A stretch of DNA of 64,000 nucleotides from an uncultured Clostridia bacterium (GCA_944376295.1 CALWCE010000007.1:1-64000), one strand, 5' to 3'. Numbered from the stretch's first letter, positions 1 through 8,727 are shown. A program made the numbers and translations. Notes: generated by a model not told the origin, from the letters alone.

Positions 1-78
1 TTTTTGCGGTGCAATTTGATATTATATAGGCAATATAAAGACTGATGCGTGTAGCCTTTTCGTTCACAAATCACATGT

Positions 79-130
79 ATAACACCTGTTGAAGTTGGAT
101 CTGTGTCCGGACGTCAACAGGTGTTTTGCT
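79..130 (+). terminator. Terminator of an upstream gene
   Basis: Positions 81-92 (AACACCTGTTGA) pair perfectly with 114-125 (TCAACAGGTGTT), a 12-bp stem with a 21-nt loop, followed by a short T run. It probably ends a gene lying before the window. No complete gene precedes it here. Confidence 0.6.
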
Positions 131-159
131 TATTTATCGTTTTTCGGGGATGACCGTAA

Positions 160-324
160 GGGGGCGGGGGCTTTGCCGGAAGCAATGATTATTCGGTACT
201 CTTTTATAATGAAGTGCAGGCATGGTCGTTTTCGACGAAGGATGAGTTTTATAAGTCTGCAAGTATTGACGGAAACCTGTTGAAAGATATCCGGGATGAA
301 GTGCAGGGTCCTCGTTACATGTAA
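160..324 (+). pseudogene. Decayed coding fragment, unrecognised
   Basis: The frame ending at the TAA of 322-324 is open from 160 and reads like real protein (for example YSVLFYNEVQAWSFSTKDEF and LLKDIRDEVQGPRYM), but it has no start codon and meets stops at 151 and 157. Its codons are more AT-rich than the genes downstream. I do not recognise the family. It looks like the tail of a decayed gene, but it could be chance. Confidence 0.25.
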
Positions 325-355
325 ATAGGGGGATAAACTGTTCGGTTATGACCGA

Positions 356-626
356 ATGATGGAAGTTGTCAAACCGCAGCCGATCGTTTGTTATGATGAG
401 CCGTTCCCATCTCTGAAAGGAAATAGAAAGTCTTTTTTGCCTGCAACATATGAATGGACAAACTCATTGAGGCGGCAGGACTGTTTTTGTGCAAGGCAGT
501 TGGCTGGTGCTTCGGGAAGCGCTCAACATGATAGAAAATTTCATGCGCATTTCACACGGAATGGCAAAGAATTTCCGCGCGGAACGCTTGACTTACACAA
601 AGGAACTTGATATAATGGCGCTATGA
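356..626 (+). pseudogene. Second decayed coding stretch, frame-shifted
   Basis: An 84-codon frame opens at ATG 356. From 471 a different frame becomes the more protein-like one and stays open to the TGA at 624-626, containing segments such as LREALNMIENFMRISHGMAK. The switch suggests a frameshifted remnant. No family recognised and no Shine-Dalgarno before 356. The purE promoter lies inside its 3' end, so the remnant is probably not expressed as a gene. It fills the otherwise geneless stretch before purE. Confidence 0.25.
588..616 (+). promoter_or_regulatory. SigmaA promoter of the pur operon
   Basis: TTGACT at 588-593, a 17-nt spacer, then a perfect TATAAT at 611-616. The predicted start of transcription is near 623. 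It points toward purE and is the only consensus promoter I see before the operon. Confidence 0.85.
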
Positions 627-691
627 AAAACGTCTTTTATGTTTCCTTGCGGGGCGATTGCTTCCGCGGCAGCAAACGTAAGTACCAATGA
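623..691 (+). CDS. Possible 22-codon leader peptide before purE
   Basis: The ATG at 623 sits at the predicted transcription start, so translation would be leaderless. The frame runs 22 codons (MKNVFYVSLRGD...SKRKYQ) to TGA 689-691, seven nt before the terminator stem. The frame covers 651-665, which can pair with the terminator's 3' arm, so a ribosome here could affect folding. No codon run obviously tied to purines is present. It may be chance. Confidence 0.25.
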   Translation: MKNVFYVSLRGDCFRGSKRKYQ

Positions 692-697
692 AAGCCC

Positions 698-747
698 GGG
701 GGCAATTCTATCCATGAGGATAGGATTGCCCCTTGTCAATTTTTTTC
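698..747 (+). terminator. Leader terminator / attenuator before purE
   Basis: A 15-bp stem: 699-713 pairs with 718-732 around an ATGA tetraloop, followed by TTGTCAATTTTTTT. It lies between the promoter (588-616) and purE (791), so it must be read through for the operon to be expressed. Positions 651-665 resemble its 5' arm and can pair with 718-732 (nine bp, then three), a plausible antiterminator. Confidence 0.8.
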
Positions 748-790
748 GCGGCGGGCATGCCGGGAAGTTTACAAAAAGGAGTGTAGTCTC

Positions 791-1285
791 ATGAAGAAAG
801 TTGCAGTCATCATGGGGAGCGACAGCGATCTCCCCGTCGTAGAGAAGGCGTTCTCCGTGTTCCGTGAATACGGCGTTCCCTTCGAAGTACACGTCTATTC
901 CGCGCACCGCACCCCCGAGGAAGCCAAGGCGTTCTCCTCGAAGGCGGCAGAAAACGGCTTCGGCGCCATCATCGCGGCGGCGGGGAAGGCGGCGCACCTT
1001 GCGGGCGCGCTTGCCGCAAACACCGTGCTGCCCGTCATCGGCATCCCCGTCAAGAGCTCCACGCTCGACGGGCTCGACGCTCTCCTTTCCACCGTGCAGA
1101 TGCCCTCGGGCATCCCCGTGGCGACGGTCGCCATCGACGGCGCGCAGAACGCGGCGCTCCTTGCCGTGGAAATTCTGGCAGTCTCCGACGAGGCGCTCCG
1201 CGAAAAGCTCGCCGCGACAAGAAAGGCTGCCGCCGAAAAAGTGCTTGCAAAGAACGCCGAGATCGAGGCGAAATACCACTTATAA
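791..1285 (+). CDS. purE: 5-(carboxyamino)imidazole ribonucleotide mutase PurE
   Basis: 164 residues, cytoplasmic. PurE makes CAIR, the carboxylated imidazole intermediate of IMP synthesis. The N-terminal [11 protein letters not shown] and SAHRTPEE motifs and [14 protein letters not shown] are those of the class I form, which normally rearranges N5-CAIR made by PurK. The usual AGGAAHLPG loop reads [10 protein letters not shown] here. No purK lies in the operon, so either PurK is elsewhere or this enzyme works from AIR and CO2. The start has AAAGGAGTG upstream. First gene of the operon, behind a probable attenuator. Confidence 0.95.
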   Translation: MKKVAVIMGSDSDLPVVEKAFSVFREYGVPFEVHVYSAHRTPEEAKAFSSKAAENGFGAIIAAAGKAAHLAGALAANTVLPVIGIPVKSSTLDGLDALLSTVQMPSGIPVATVAIDGAQNAALLAVEILAVSDEALREKLAATRKAAAEKVLAKNAEIEAKYHL

Positions 1286-1369
1286 CTTCGGGCAGTTGCC
1301 CTTCACCGCGCGGCGAAACATCGCGGCGCGCCCCCACACACGATATCATTTTTTAGGAGATATATTACT

Positions 1370-2080
1370 ATGGAAAAGACCGTTCAGCTCTATGAAGGCA
1401 AGGCGAAGAAGGTGTTCGCGACCGAAGATCCCGCTCTTTGCATCGTCTCTTATAAGGACGACGCGACGGCGTTCAACGGGCTCAAGAAGGGTACCATCGC
1501 AGGCAAGGGCGTCGTCAACAACCGCATGTCCAACCTCATGATGCAGCTGCTTGAAAAGAGCGGCGTACCTACCCACTTCGTGGAAGAGCTCTCCGACCGC
1601 GATACCCTCGTCAAGAAGGTCGCGATCGTGCCTCTCGAAGTCATCATCCGCAACGTGTCCGCAGGCTCCTTTGCAAAGCACTACGGCGTCGAAGAGGGCA
1701 TCGTCTTCGACGAACCCACCATCGAGTTCTCGTACAAGAACGACGAGCTCGGCGATCCTCTGCTCAACTCCTATCACGCGCTCGCTCTGAAGCTTGCGAC
1801 GAAGGAAGAGATCGAGACCATCAAGAAGTATGCCTTCAAGGTCAACGAAGTGCTCTCCGAGTATTTCAAGACGCTGGGCATCCGCCTCGTCGACTTCAAG
1901 CTCGAGTTCGGCCGCCTTCCCGACGGCTCCATCGTGCTCGCGGACGAAATTTCCCCCGACACCTGCCGCCTCTGGGATATCAAGACCAACGAGAAGCTGG
2001 ACAAAGACCGTTTCCGCCGCGACATGGGCGGGGTCGAGGATGCCTACAAGGAAGTCTTCAAGCGCCTGATGGGGGAGTGA
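1370..2080 (+). CDS. purC: Phosphoribosylaminoimidazole-succinocarboxamide synthase PurC
   Basis: 236 residues, the usual length. It condenses CAIR with aspartate using ATP to give SAICAR. The N-terminus ([10 protein letters not shown]), the [14 protein letters not shown] block and [10 protein letters not shown] are family signatures. Its Shine-Dalgarno is TAGGAG before ATG. It follows purE after 84 nt, and purF begins one nt after its stop, so the two are translationally linked. Together with purE and the later genes it forms one transcription unit. Confidence 0.97.
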   Translation: MEKTVQLYEGKAKKVFATEDPALCIVSYKDDATAFNGLKKGTIAGKGVVNNRMSNLMMQLLEKSGVPTHFVEELSDRDTLVKKVAIVPLEVIIRNVSAGSFAKHYGVEEGIVFDEPTIEFSYKNDELGDPLLNSYHALALKLATKEEIETIKKYAFKVNEVLSEYFKTLGIRLVDFKLEFGRLPDGSIVLADEISPDTCRLWDIKTNEKLDKDRFRRDMGGVEDAYKEVFKRLMGE

Positions 2081-2081
2081 T

Positions 2082-3527
2082 ATGACGGGACACATTCACG
2101 AAGAGTGCGGCGTATTCGGCATCTTTGCCCCCGAAAAGCAGGCGGTCGCCTCGACCGCATACTATGCGCTCTTTGCCCTGCAGCACCGCGGGCAGGAGTC
2201 GGCGGGCATCGTCGTCAACGACGACGGCGTCTTCAAGACCCACAAGGACGTGGGACTCGTCAACGACGTCTTCTCGCACGAGACGCTTGAAAAGCTGGGC
2301 GAAGGCAACATGGCGATCGGTCACGTGCGTTACGGTACGACGGGCACGGGCGGCAGGGAGAACGCGCAGCCCATCGTCGTCAACCACTTAAAGGGCAACA
2401 TGGCGCTCGCCCACAACGGCAACCTCATCAACTCCTATGAGCTGAGGACGGAGCTCGAGACGGAGGGCAGCATCTTCCACACGACTTCCGATACCGAGGT
2501 CATCTCCTATATCATCACGAAAGAGCGCGTGCGCACCCGCTCCATCGAAGAGGCGGTGCTCGCCGCGATGGGGCGCATCAAGGGCGCATATTCCCTCGTC
2601 GTCATGTCGCCCAGTAAGCTCATCGCCGCGCGCGATCCGCAGGGCTTCAGGCCGCTCTGCTACGGCAAACGCGACGACGGAAGCTGGCTCATCGCTTCCG
2701 AATCGTGCGCCATCAGCGCCGTCGGCGGGCATAAGATCCGCGAAGTGGAGCCCGGGGAGATGGTCGTCTTCACCAAGGACGGCGTCAAGAGCTTCCGCGA
2801 TTACTGCGGGCAGAAGAAGGCGTTCTGCGTCTTTGAGTACTTCTATACCGCCCGCCCCGATTCCGAGATCGACGGCTGCTATGTGCACGACGCGCGTCTG
2901 CAGGCGGGCAGGTTCCTTGCAGAGGAATATCCCATCGAGGCGGACGTCGTCGTCGGCGTGCCCGATTCCGGCCTCGACGCCGCCATGGGCTATGCGCAGG
3001 CTTCGGGCATCCCGTACGGCATCGGCTTTTTGAAGAACAAGTACATCGGCAGGACGTTCATCGCCCCCGATCAGAAGATGCGGGAAGACAGGGTGCGCAT
3101 CAAGCTCAACGTCATCGCTTCCGAAGTGAAGGGCAAGCGCGTCATCCTCGTGGACGACAGCATCGTCCGCGGCACGACCTCCATCCCCATCGTCAAGCAG
3201 CTGCGCGACGCGGGCGCGACGGAAGTGCATTTCCTCTCCTCCGCGCCCAAGTTCCTCAACCCCTGCTACTACGGCACGGACATCGCCTCGCGCGATAACC
3301 TCATTGCCTGCCACCACACGACGGAGGAGATCGCTTCCATCATCGGCGCCGATTCCGTGGGATATCTGAGCCTCGAGCACGCCAAGCGCATCGCGGGCAC
3401 GGACGGCACGGAGTTCTGCATGGCATGCTTCGACGGCGTCTATCCCACCGAGGAGCCCCGCGAGACGGACAAGAACCGCTTCGAGCGGCCCATCAGCGAC
3501 AACCCCAAGTTCCAAAAGAACGCATAA
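2082..3527 (+). CDS. purF: Amidophosphoribosyltransferase PurF
   Basis: 481 residues. It catalyses the committed step, moving the amide of glutamine onto PRPP to give phosphoribosylamine. Cys9 in EECGVFGIF is the Ntn-type glutaminase nucleophile, and the first eight residues look like the propeptide removed in Bacillus-type enzymes. The C-terminal phosphoribosyltransferase half has the PRPP loop VILVDDSIVRGTTS. Cysteines in VFEYFYTARP context, LIACHH and FCMACFDG fit the oxygen-sensitive 4Fe-4S class. Family knowledge predicts feedback inhibition by purine nucleotides. Confidence 0.97.
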   Translation: MTGHIHEECGVFGIFAPEKQAVASTAYYALFALQHRGQESAGIVVNDDGVFKTHKDVGLVNDVFSHETLEKLGEGNMAIGHVRYGTTGTGGRENAQPIVVNHLKGNMALAHNGNLINSYELRTELETEGSIFHTTSDTEVISYIITKERVRTRSIEEAVLAAMGRIKGAYSLVVMSPSKLIAARDPQGFRPLCYGKRDDGSWLIASESCAISAVGGHKIREVEPGEMVVFTKDGVKSFRDYCGQKKAFCVFEYFYTARPDSEIDGCYVHDARLQAGRFLAEEYPIEADVVVGVPDSGLDAAMGYAQASGIPYGIGFLKNKYIGRTFIAPDQKMREDRVRIKLNVIASEVKGKRVILVDDSIVRGTTSIPIVKQLRDAGATEVHFLSSAPKFLNPCYYGTDIASRDNLIACHHTTEEIASIIGADSVGYLSLEHAKRIAGTDGTEFCMACFDGVYPTEEPRETDKNRFERPISDNPKFQKNA

Positions 3528-3536
3528 AGGAGCACC

Positions 3537-4574
3537 ATGGAAAAGAGTTTTTCGGAGAGCTATAAGGAGGCGGGCGTCGACATCACCGCGGGCTACCGCG
3601 CGGTGGAGCTCATGAAGAAGCACGTCGCGCGCACCATGCCCGACGGCAAGGCGGATATCGGCGGCTTCGGCGGCCTCTTCCCGCTCGATATGACGGGGAT
3701 GAAGGAGCCCGTGCTCGTTTCGGGCACGGACGGCGTCGGCACCAAGCTCCGCATCGCCCAGCTTCTCGATAAGCACGATACGATCGGCATCGACTGCGTC
3801 GCCATGTGTGTCAACGACATCATCTGCTGCGGCGCAAAGCCCCTTCTCTTTCTCGATTACATCGCCTGCGGCAGGAACGTACCCGAGCGCATCGCCGAGA
3901 TCGTCGGCGGCGTCGCCGAAGGCTGCGTGCAGGTGGGCTGCGCGCTCGTCGGCGGCGAGACCGCCGAGCACCCCGGCACGATGGCGGAGGACGATTACGA
4001 CCTTGCGGGCTTTTCCGTCGGCATCGTCGATAAGAGCAAGGTCATCGACAATTCCAAGATGCAGGCGGGCGACGTGATGATCGCGCTGCCCTCTTCGGGC
4101 GTGCACAGCAACGGGTTTTCCCTCGTGCGCAAGGTGTTCGACGTCGAGCACTGCGACCTCAAAGCCCCCGTCGAAGAGCTTCACGGCGCTTCCCTCGGGG
4201 AGACGCTGCTTGCTCCCACCCGCATCTATGTGAAGCCCGTCCTTGCCGTCATGAAGGAAGTGCAAATCAAGGGCATCTCGCACATCACGGGCGGCGGCTT
4301 CTACGAGAATATGCCCCGTTCCATCCCCAAGGGGCTGGGCGTGAAGATCGAAAAGAGCGCCGTCAGGGTGCCTCCCATCTTCTCGCTCATCCAAAAGAGG
4401 GGCAATATCTCCGAACACGACATGTTCAACACCTTTAATATGGGCGTGGGCATGAGCGTCGTCGTCGCGAAAGAGGATGCAGACCGCGCCGTAGAGCTCT
4501 TCAGGGCAAACGGCGAGGATGCGTACATCCTCGGCACCATCGTTGAAAGCGAAGACGGGGTGCTCCTCGTATGA
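3537..4574 (+). CDS. purM: Phosphoribosylformylglycinamidine cyclo-ligase PurM
   Basis: 345 residues, typical of AIR synthase. It uses ATP to close FGAM to AIR. Signatures include SYKEAGVDI at the N-terminus, [20 protein letters not shown] and GGETAEHPG, and the C-terminal [24 protein letters not shown] precedes the ATG. Its stop overlaps purN by four nt (ATGA), so the two are translationally coupled. Confidence 0.97.
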   Translation: MEKSFSESYKEAGVDITAGYRAVELMKKHVARTMPDGKADIGGFGGLFPLDMTGMKEPVLVSGTDGVGTKLRIAQLLDKHDTIGIDCVAMCVNDIICCGAKPLLFLDYIACGRNVPERIAEIVGGVAEGCVQVGCALVGGETAEHPGTMAEDDYDLAGFSVGIVDKSKVIDNSKMQAGDVMIALPSSGVHSNGFSLVRKVFDVEHCDLKAPVEELHGASLGETLLAPTRIYVKPVLAVMKEVQIKGISHITGGGFYENMPRSIPKGLGVKIEKSAVRVPPIFSLIQKRGNISEHDMFNTFNMGVGMSVVVAKEDADRAVELFRANGEDAYILGTIVESEDGVLLV

Positions 4575-5176
4575 ACAAGGTGCGCATCGCCGTGCTCTGT
4601 TCGGGCGGCGGCACCAACTTTCAGGCCATTCTGAGCGCTCAGCAGGCGGGCATGATCGAACACGGGGAAGTCGTCCTGCTCATTTCCGATCATAAGGACG
4701 CCTACGTTCTGACGCGCGCCATGCGCAACGGCGTGGAGAGCGCCGTCGTCGACGTACACGAAGTGCCCGACCGCAGGGAACGCGAGGAGCGCATCCTCGG
4801 GATCCTGCGCGAAAAGGAGATCGGCTTTGTCGTCTTCGCGGGCTTTATGTCCATTTTGAGCGAGCGCTTCACCCGTGCCTATGAGGGGCGCATCATCAAC
4901 GTGCATCCCTCGCTCATCCCCAGCTTCTGCGGGAAGGGCTACTACGGGCTGCACGTCCACGAGGCGGTGCTCGCCCGCGGCGTCAAAGTGACGGGCGCGA
5001 CCGTGCATTTCGTCACCGAAGAGTGCGACGGCGGTCCCATCATCCTGCAGCGCGCCGTCGAGGTCAAGGAGGGCGATACCCCCGAGTCGCTGCAAAAGCG
5101 CGTCATGCGCGAGGCGGAGTGGGTGATCCTTCCCGAAGCAGTCGAGCTTGTGTGCAAACAGTTATCTCGGGCGTAA
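4571..5176 (+). CDS. purN: Phosphoribosylglycinamide formyltransferase PurN
   Basis: 201 residues. It transfers formyl from 10-formyl-THF to GAR. The N-terminus [14 protein letters not shown] binds the phosphate, and [15 protein letters not shown] with [15 protein letters not shown] carries the catalytic His and Asp. The cofactor probably comes from Fhs at the end of the same operon. A repeat-bearing gap of 284 nt follows before the next gene. Confidence 0.97.
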   Translation: MNKVRIAVLCSGGGTNFQAILSAQQAGMIEHGEVVLLISDHKDAYVLTRAMRNGVESAVVDVHEVPDRREREERILGILREKEIGFVVFAGFMSILSERFTRAYEGRIINVHPSLIPSFCGKGYYGLHVHEAVLARGVKVTGATVHFVTEECDGGPIILQRAVEVKEGDTPESLQKRVMREAEWVILPEAVELVCKQLSRA

Positions 5177-5189
5177 AAAACATCTGCGT

Positions 5190-5401
5190 CGCAATACTTT
5201 GTCGCGCTGCGGCAACTTTCGGTCGCTTACTCGTCGGAGCAAGGCGGATTTTGCGGGCGTCCGCCTATCGGCAAACGCCGCGCCTATAACGCCTGCTCCT
5301 CCTCTTCCCACAAATCTTTTGCTTCGCAAAATCTTTGCGGGATCCCTGTAAGCTCCCTCAAGTTTTCCTCGCGCTCCTCGTCTTGCTCGCATCTGCTTTT
5401 T
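5190..5401. repeat. Intergenic repeat, copy A (within the pur operon)
   Basis: The gap 5177-5460 has no believable gene. It shares blocks in the same order with 17302-17402: CGCAATACTTTGTCGC (5190-5205), GTAAGCTCCCT (5348-5358) and GCTCCTCGTCTTGCT (5373-5387). Copy A is about twice as long because of extra sequence in the middle. A promoter for the next gene was not found, so the operon is probably read through it. Confidence 0.7.
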
Positions 5402-5460
5402 AGAGATTACCCGAAGTTATCCGAAAGGGTCTATTTGAATATCACATCCGGAGGAGAGAT

Positions 5461-6186
5461 ATGAGTTACGCAGTCAAAACCATGAAAGAAGCGCTTTTCG
5501 GCAACCCCTATGTGGGGCGCGGCATTGTCATCGGCAAGTCCGAAGACGGCAAAAAGGCGGTCTTTGCCTATTTCATCATGGGCAGGAGCGAGAACAGCCG
5601 CAACCGCGTGTTCGTCGAACAGGGCGAAGAAGTCACCATCTATCCCTATGACGAGAGCAAGGTGAAAGATCCTTCCCTCATCATCTACTCCCCCGTGAAG
5701 CGGGTGGGGGACAAGGTCGTCGTCACCAACGGCGACCAGACGGATACCATCGAAGAGGCGCTCAAAAACGGCAAGTGCTTCCGCCATGCTTTGAAGAGCC
5801 GCTGCTTCGAGCCCGACGCGCCCAACTACACCCCCCGCATCAGCGGTATCTTCGATCTCAAGGACTTCAAGTACTCCCTCTCTATCTTAAAGAGCGCAGA
5901 CGAAAAGGGCTCTGCCTGCAACCGCTATACCTTCGACTACGAGCCCCTGAACGGCATCGGGCATTTCATCCACACCTACGAGACGGACGGCGACCCGCTG
6001 CCCACCTTCACGGGCGAGCCCGAGCGCGTCTTCATCCCGAACGATCTCAACGCCTTTGCCGGGGAGATCTGGGAAAACCTCGATAAAAACAACAAGATCT
6101 CGCTCTGCTGCCGCGCCTACGACCTCGCGACGGGTGCGTATGAGAGCGTTATGATCAACAGATTTACCAAAGAGGTGAACGCATGA
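5461..6186 (+). CDS. purO: PurO-type IMP cyclohydrolase
   Basis: 241 residues, in the IMP_cyclohyd family known from archaeal PurO (about 200 residues). It closes FAICAR to IMP, the last step. Evidence is the N-terminal NPYVGRGIVIG block, the conserved MGRSENSRNRVF stretch and the LNGIGHFIHTYETDGDPLPT region. It overlaps the AICAR formyltransferase gene by four nt. Together they replace bifunctional PurH. GGAGGAGAGAT precedes the ATG. A unit unlike the MGS-like cyclohydrolase half of normal PurH. Confidence 0.88.
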   Translation: MSYAVKTMKEALFGNPYVGRGIVIGKSEDGKKAVFAYFIMGRSENSRNRVFVEQGEEVTIYPYDESKVKDPSLIIYSPVKRVGDKVVVTNGDQTDTIEEALKNGKCFRHALKSRCFEPDAPNYTPRISGIFDLKDFKYSLSILKSADEKGSACNRYTFDYEPLNGIGHFIHTYETDGDPLPTFTGEPERVFIPNDLNAFAGEIWENLDKNNKISLCCRAYDLATGAYESVMINRFTKEVNA

Positions 6187-7367
6187 ACGAATTTTCCTTA
6201 AAATACGGCTGCAACCCCAACCAGAAGCCCGCGCGCATCTTCATGGCGAACGGCGCCGATCTCCCCGTTGAGATCCTGAACGGGCGGCCCGGGTACATCA
6301 ACTTTCTGGACGCTTTCAACTCCTGGCAGCTCGTCAAGGAGATCAAAGAAAACACGGGCATGGCTGCGGCGACGAGCTTCAAGCACGTCTCTCCGACGTC
6401 CGCGGCGGTTGGGAAGCCTCTTTCCGATGCGCTCAAAAAGAGCTGCTTTGTCGACGACATCGAGGGTCTTGACGATTCTCCGCTCGCCTGTGCCTATGCG
6501 CGTGCGCGCGGCACCGACCGTATGTCTTCCTTCGGCGATTGGATCGCCCTTTCCGACGAGTGCGACGAAGTGACGGCAAACATCGTAAAGCGTGAAGTTT
6601 CCGACGGCATCATCGCCCCCGGTTATACCCCGAAGGCGCTGGAAATTTTGAAGGATAAGCGCAAGGGCGGCTATAACATCGTTAAGATCGAGAAAGACTA
6701 TGTGCCCGAAGAGATCGAGCGTAAGCAGGTGTTCGGCGTCACCTTCGAACAGGGCCGCAACAACTTCAAGATCGACAGGGCGCTGCTTTCCAACATCGTC
6801 ACCAAGAATAAGGAGCTCCCCGAAGACAAGGCGATCGACCTCATCATCTCGCTCATCACGCTCAAATACACGCAGAGCAATTCCGTGTGCTTCGCGGCGG
6901 ACGGGCAGGCGATCGGCGTGGGCGCGGGGCAGCAGTCGCGCATCCACTGCACGCGCCTTGCGGCGCAGAAGGCAGATCTCTGGCACTTGCGCCAGCACGA
7001 AAAGGTGCTTTCCTTGCAATTTGCCGAGGGCGTGGGCAGACCCGAAATGAACAACATCATCGATCTCTATCTTTCCGAGGATGCGGACGACGTGCTCGCG
7101 GAAGGCGCATGGCAGAAGTGCTTCAAAGTGCGCCCCGAGCCCTTCACGAAGGAGGAGCAGCGCGCGTACCTTTCGACCATCTCGGGCGTTTCTTTGGGCA
7201 GCGACGCCTTCTTCCCCTTCTCCGACAACATCGAGCGGGCATATAAGAGCGGCGTCACCTATGTGGCGGAGCCGGGCGGCTCGGTGCGCGACGACCTCGT
7301 CATCGAGGCGGCGGACAACCACAACATGGTGATGGCGTTCACGGGGATGCGTCTCTTCCATCACTGA
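6183..7367 (+). CDS. purH: AICAR formyltransferase, stand-alone (PurH C-terminal domain)
   Basis: 394 residues matching only the formyltransferase half of PurH, with no N-terminal MGS-like cyclohydrolase domain. It formylates AICAR to FAICAR with 10-formyl-THF. The Lys-His pair in SFKHVSPTSAA is the expected catalytic motif, and YTQSNSVCFA and GAGQQSRIHC are conserved cofactor and substrate blocks. Its ATG overlaps the stop of the PurO gene, the partner for the next reaction. A stable hairpin follows at 7386-7415. Confidence 0.93.
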   Translation: MNEFSLKYGCNPNQKPARIFMANGADLPVEILNGRPGYINFLDAFNSWQLVKEIKENTGMAAATSFKHVSPTSAAVGKPLSDALKKSCFVDDIEGLDDSPLACAYARARGTDRMSSFGDWIALSDECDEVTANIVKREVSDGIIAPGYTPKALEILKDKRKGGYNIVKIEKDYVPEEIERKQVFGVTFEQGRNNFKIDRALLSNIVTKNKELPEDKAIDLIISLITLKYTQSNSVCFAADGQAIGVGAGQQSRIHCTRLAAQKADLWHLRQHEKVLSLQFAEGVGRPEMNNIIDLYLSEDADDVLAEGAWQKCFKVRPEPFTKEEQRAYLSTISGVSLGSDAFFPFSDNIERAYKSGVTYVAEPGGSVRDDLVIEAADNHNMVMAFTGMRLFHH

Positions 7368-7385
7368 AAAAAGATACAATACACG

Positions 7386-7415
7386 GCGCAGACCCGCTAT
7401 TTTGCGGGTTTGCGC
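7386..7415 (+). promoter_or_regulatory. Intra-operon hairpin before purD
   Basis: GCGCAGACCCGC (7386-7397) pairs with GCGGGTTTGCGC (7404-7415), a 12-bp stem with one G-U pair and a 6-nt loop. There is no clean T run after it, so it may be a weak terminator or a processing/stability element that tunes purD and purL relative to the genes before them. Confidence 0.5.
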
Positions 7416-7442
7416 GTTAGCATTTTATAAAAGAGGAATTTT

Positions 7443-8714
7443 ATGGATATTTTAGTCGTAGGAGGCGGCGGCAGAGAGCACGCCGTCATCAAAGCGCTCA
7501 ATAAGAGCAGACGCTCGGGCAAGATCTACGCCCTGCCCGGCAACGGGGGCATCGCGGAGGATGCGGAATGCTTCCCCGTCAAGGCGACGGACATCGAAGG
7601 CATCGTCCGCTTCGCCCGCGAAAGGAAGGTGGATTTCGCCGTCGTCACGCCCGACGATCCGCTCGTTTTGGGCTGCGTCGATGCGCTGGAAGCGGCGGGC
7701 ATCCCCTGCTTCGGTCCCACCAAAGACGCCGCCGTCATCGAAGGCAGCAAGGTCTTTTCCAAAGAACTCATGAAAAAATACGGCATCCCCACGGCAAAGA
7801 GCGAAACGTTCTCCGAGCCCGAGGCAGCCGTCGCATATCTGAAGAACGCGCCCTATCCCGCCGTCATCAAGGCGGACGGGCTGGCGCTCGGCAAGGGCGT
7901 CGTCATCGCACAGAACTTTGAAGAAGCGGAAGCCGCCGTCAAAAACATGATGGTCGATCACGTCTTCGGCGCGAGCGGCAGCCGCATCCTCGTCGAGGAA
8001 TTTTTGACGGGTCCCGAAGTTTCCGTCCTCTCCTTCACGGACGGCAACATCGTCGTTCCCATGCTCTCGTCGATGGATCATAAGCGCGCAAAAGACGGCG
8101 ACGAAGGGCTCAACACGGGCGGCATGGGTACCGTCGCGCCCAATCCCTATTACACGGAAGAAGTTGCAAAAGAGTGCATGGAACAAATTTTCCTGCCCAC
8201 CATCCGCGCGATGAAGGCGGAAGGGCGCACCTTCAAGGGCTGCCTCTATTTCGGGCTCATGCTCACGAAAGAGGGCCCCAAGGTCATCGAATACAACTGC
8301 CGCTTCGGCGATCCCGAAACGCAGGTCGTGCTGCCCCTTCTCACGAGCGATCTTTTGGAGATCATGCTCGCCGTGCGCGGGGGGACGCTCCGCGAGGACA
8401 TGGTGCGCTTCCGTGACGGCGCCGCCTGCTGCGTCGTGCTTGCTTCCGAGGGCTATCCTCAGAAGTACGAGACGGGCTTTGAGATCACGCTGCCCGAAAC
8501 GGGCCCCAATGAGGACATCTACATTGCGGGCGCCAAGAAGCAGGGCGAAAAGCTCGTGACCTCGGGCGGGAGAGTGCTCGGCGCGGTGGCGACGGCGGAA
8601 GATCTGCCGCGCGCCGTCGAGGCGGCTTACGCGCTTGCGGGGCGCATCTCCTTCCAAAACGCTTATATGAGACACGATATCGGCAAGCGCGCGCTTGCCG
8701 CCCTCAAAAACTGA
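7443..8714 (+). CDS. purD: Phosphoribosylamine-glycine ligase PurD
   Basis: 423 residues, the usual length. It ligates glycine to phosphoribosylamine using ATP to give GAR. The N-terminal ILVVGGGGREHA nucleotide-binding motif, the ATP-grasp core (VIKADGLALGKGVVIA; LVEEFLTGPEVSVLSF) and the metal-binding IEYNCRFGDPETQ are all present. AAGAGGAAT precedes the ATG. It is stand-alone, not fused to PurM or PurN as in animals. purL begins 13 nt after its stop. Confidence 0.97.
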   Translation: MDILVVGGGGREHAVIKALNKSRRSGKIYALPGNGGIAEDAECFPVKATDIEGIVRFARERKVDFAVVTPDDPLVLGCVDALEAAGIPCFGPTKDAAVIEGSKVFSKELMKKYGIPTAKSETFSEPEAAVAYLKNAPYPAVIKADGLALGKGVVIAQNFEEAEAAVKNMMVDHVFGASGSRILVEEFLTGPEVSVLSFTDGNIVVPMLSSMDHKRAKDGDEGLNTGGMGTVAPNPYYTEEVAKECMEQIFLPTIRAMKAEGRTFKGCLYFGLMLTKEGPKVIEYNCRFGDPETQVVLPLLTSDLLEIMLAVRGGTLREDMVRFRDGAACCVVLASEGYPQKYETGFEITLPETGPNEDIYIAGAKKQGEKLVTSGGRVLGAVATAEDLPRAVEAAYALAGRISFQNAYMRHDIGKRALAALKN

Positions 8715-8727
8715 TCGGAGAAGATAC

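Noticed and set aside
623-746. Guanine or PRPP riboswitch before purE
   Set aside because: None of the conserved core segments I know for these classes is visible. Only the terminator and alternative pairing are supported.
593-1279. A 228-codon minus-strand frame opposite purE
   Set aside because: Antisense of purE, with Arg/His/Asp-rich shadow composition.
2388-4418. A 676-codon open frame on the minus strand under purF and purM
   Set aside because: It is the antisense shadow of two clear genes, produced by GC-rich third positions; its composition (His, Asp, Arg, Ala) is typical of such shadows.
5177-5460. ZTP (pfl) or other riboswitch before the IMP-forming genes
   Set aside because: I looked for the conserved pfl blocks and did not find them. 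The sequence is explained by the repeat shared with 17302-17402.
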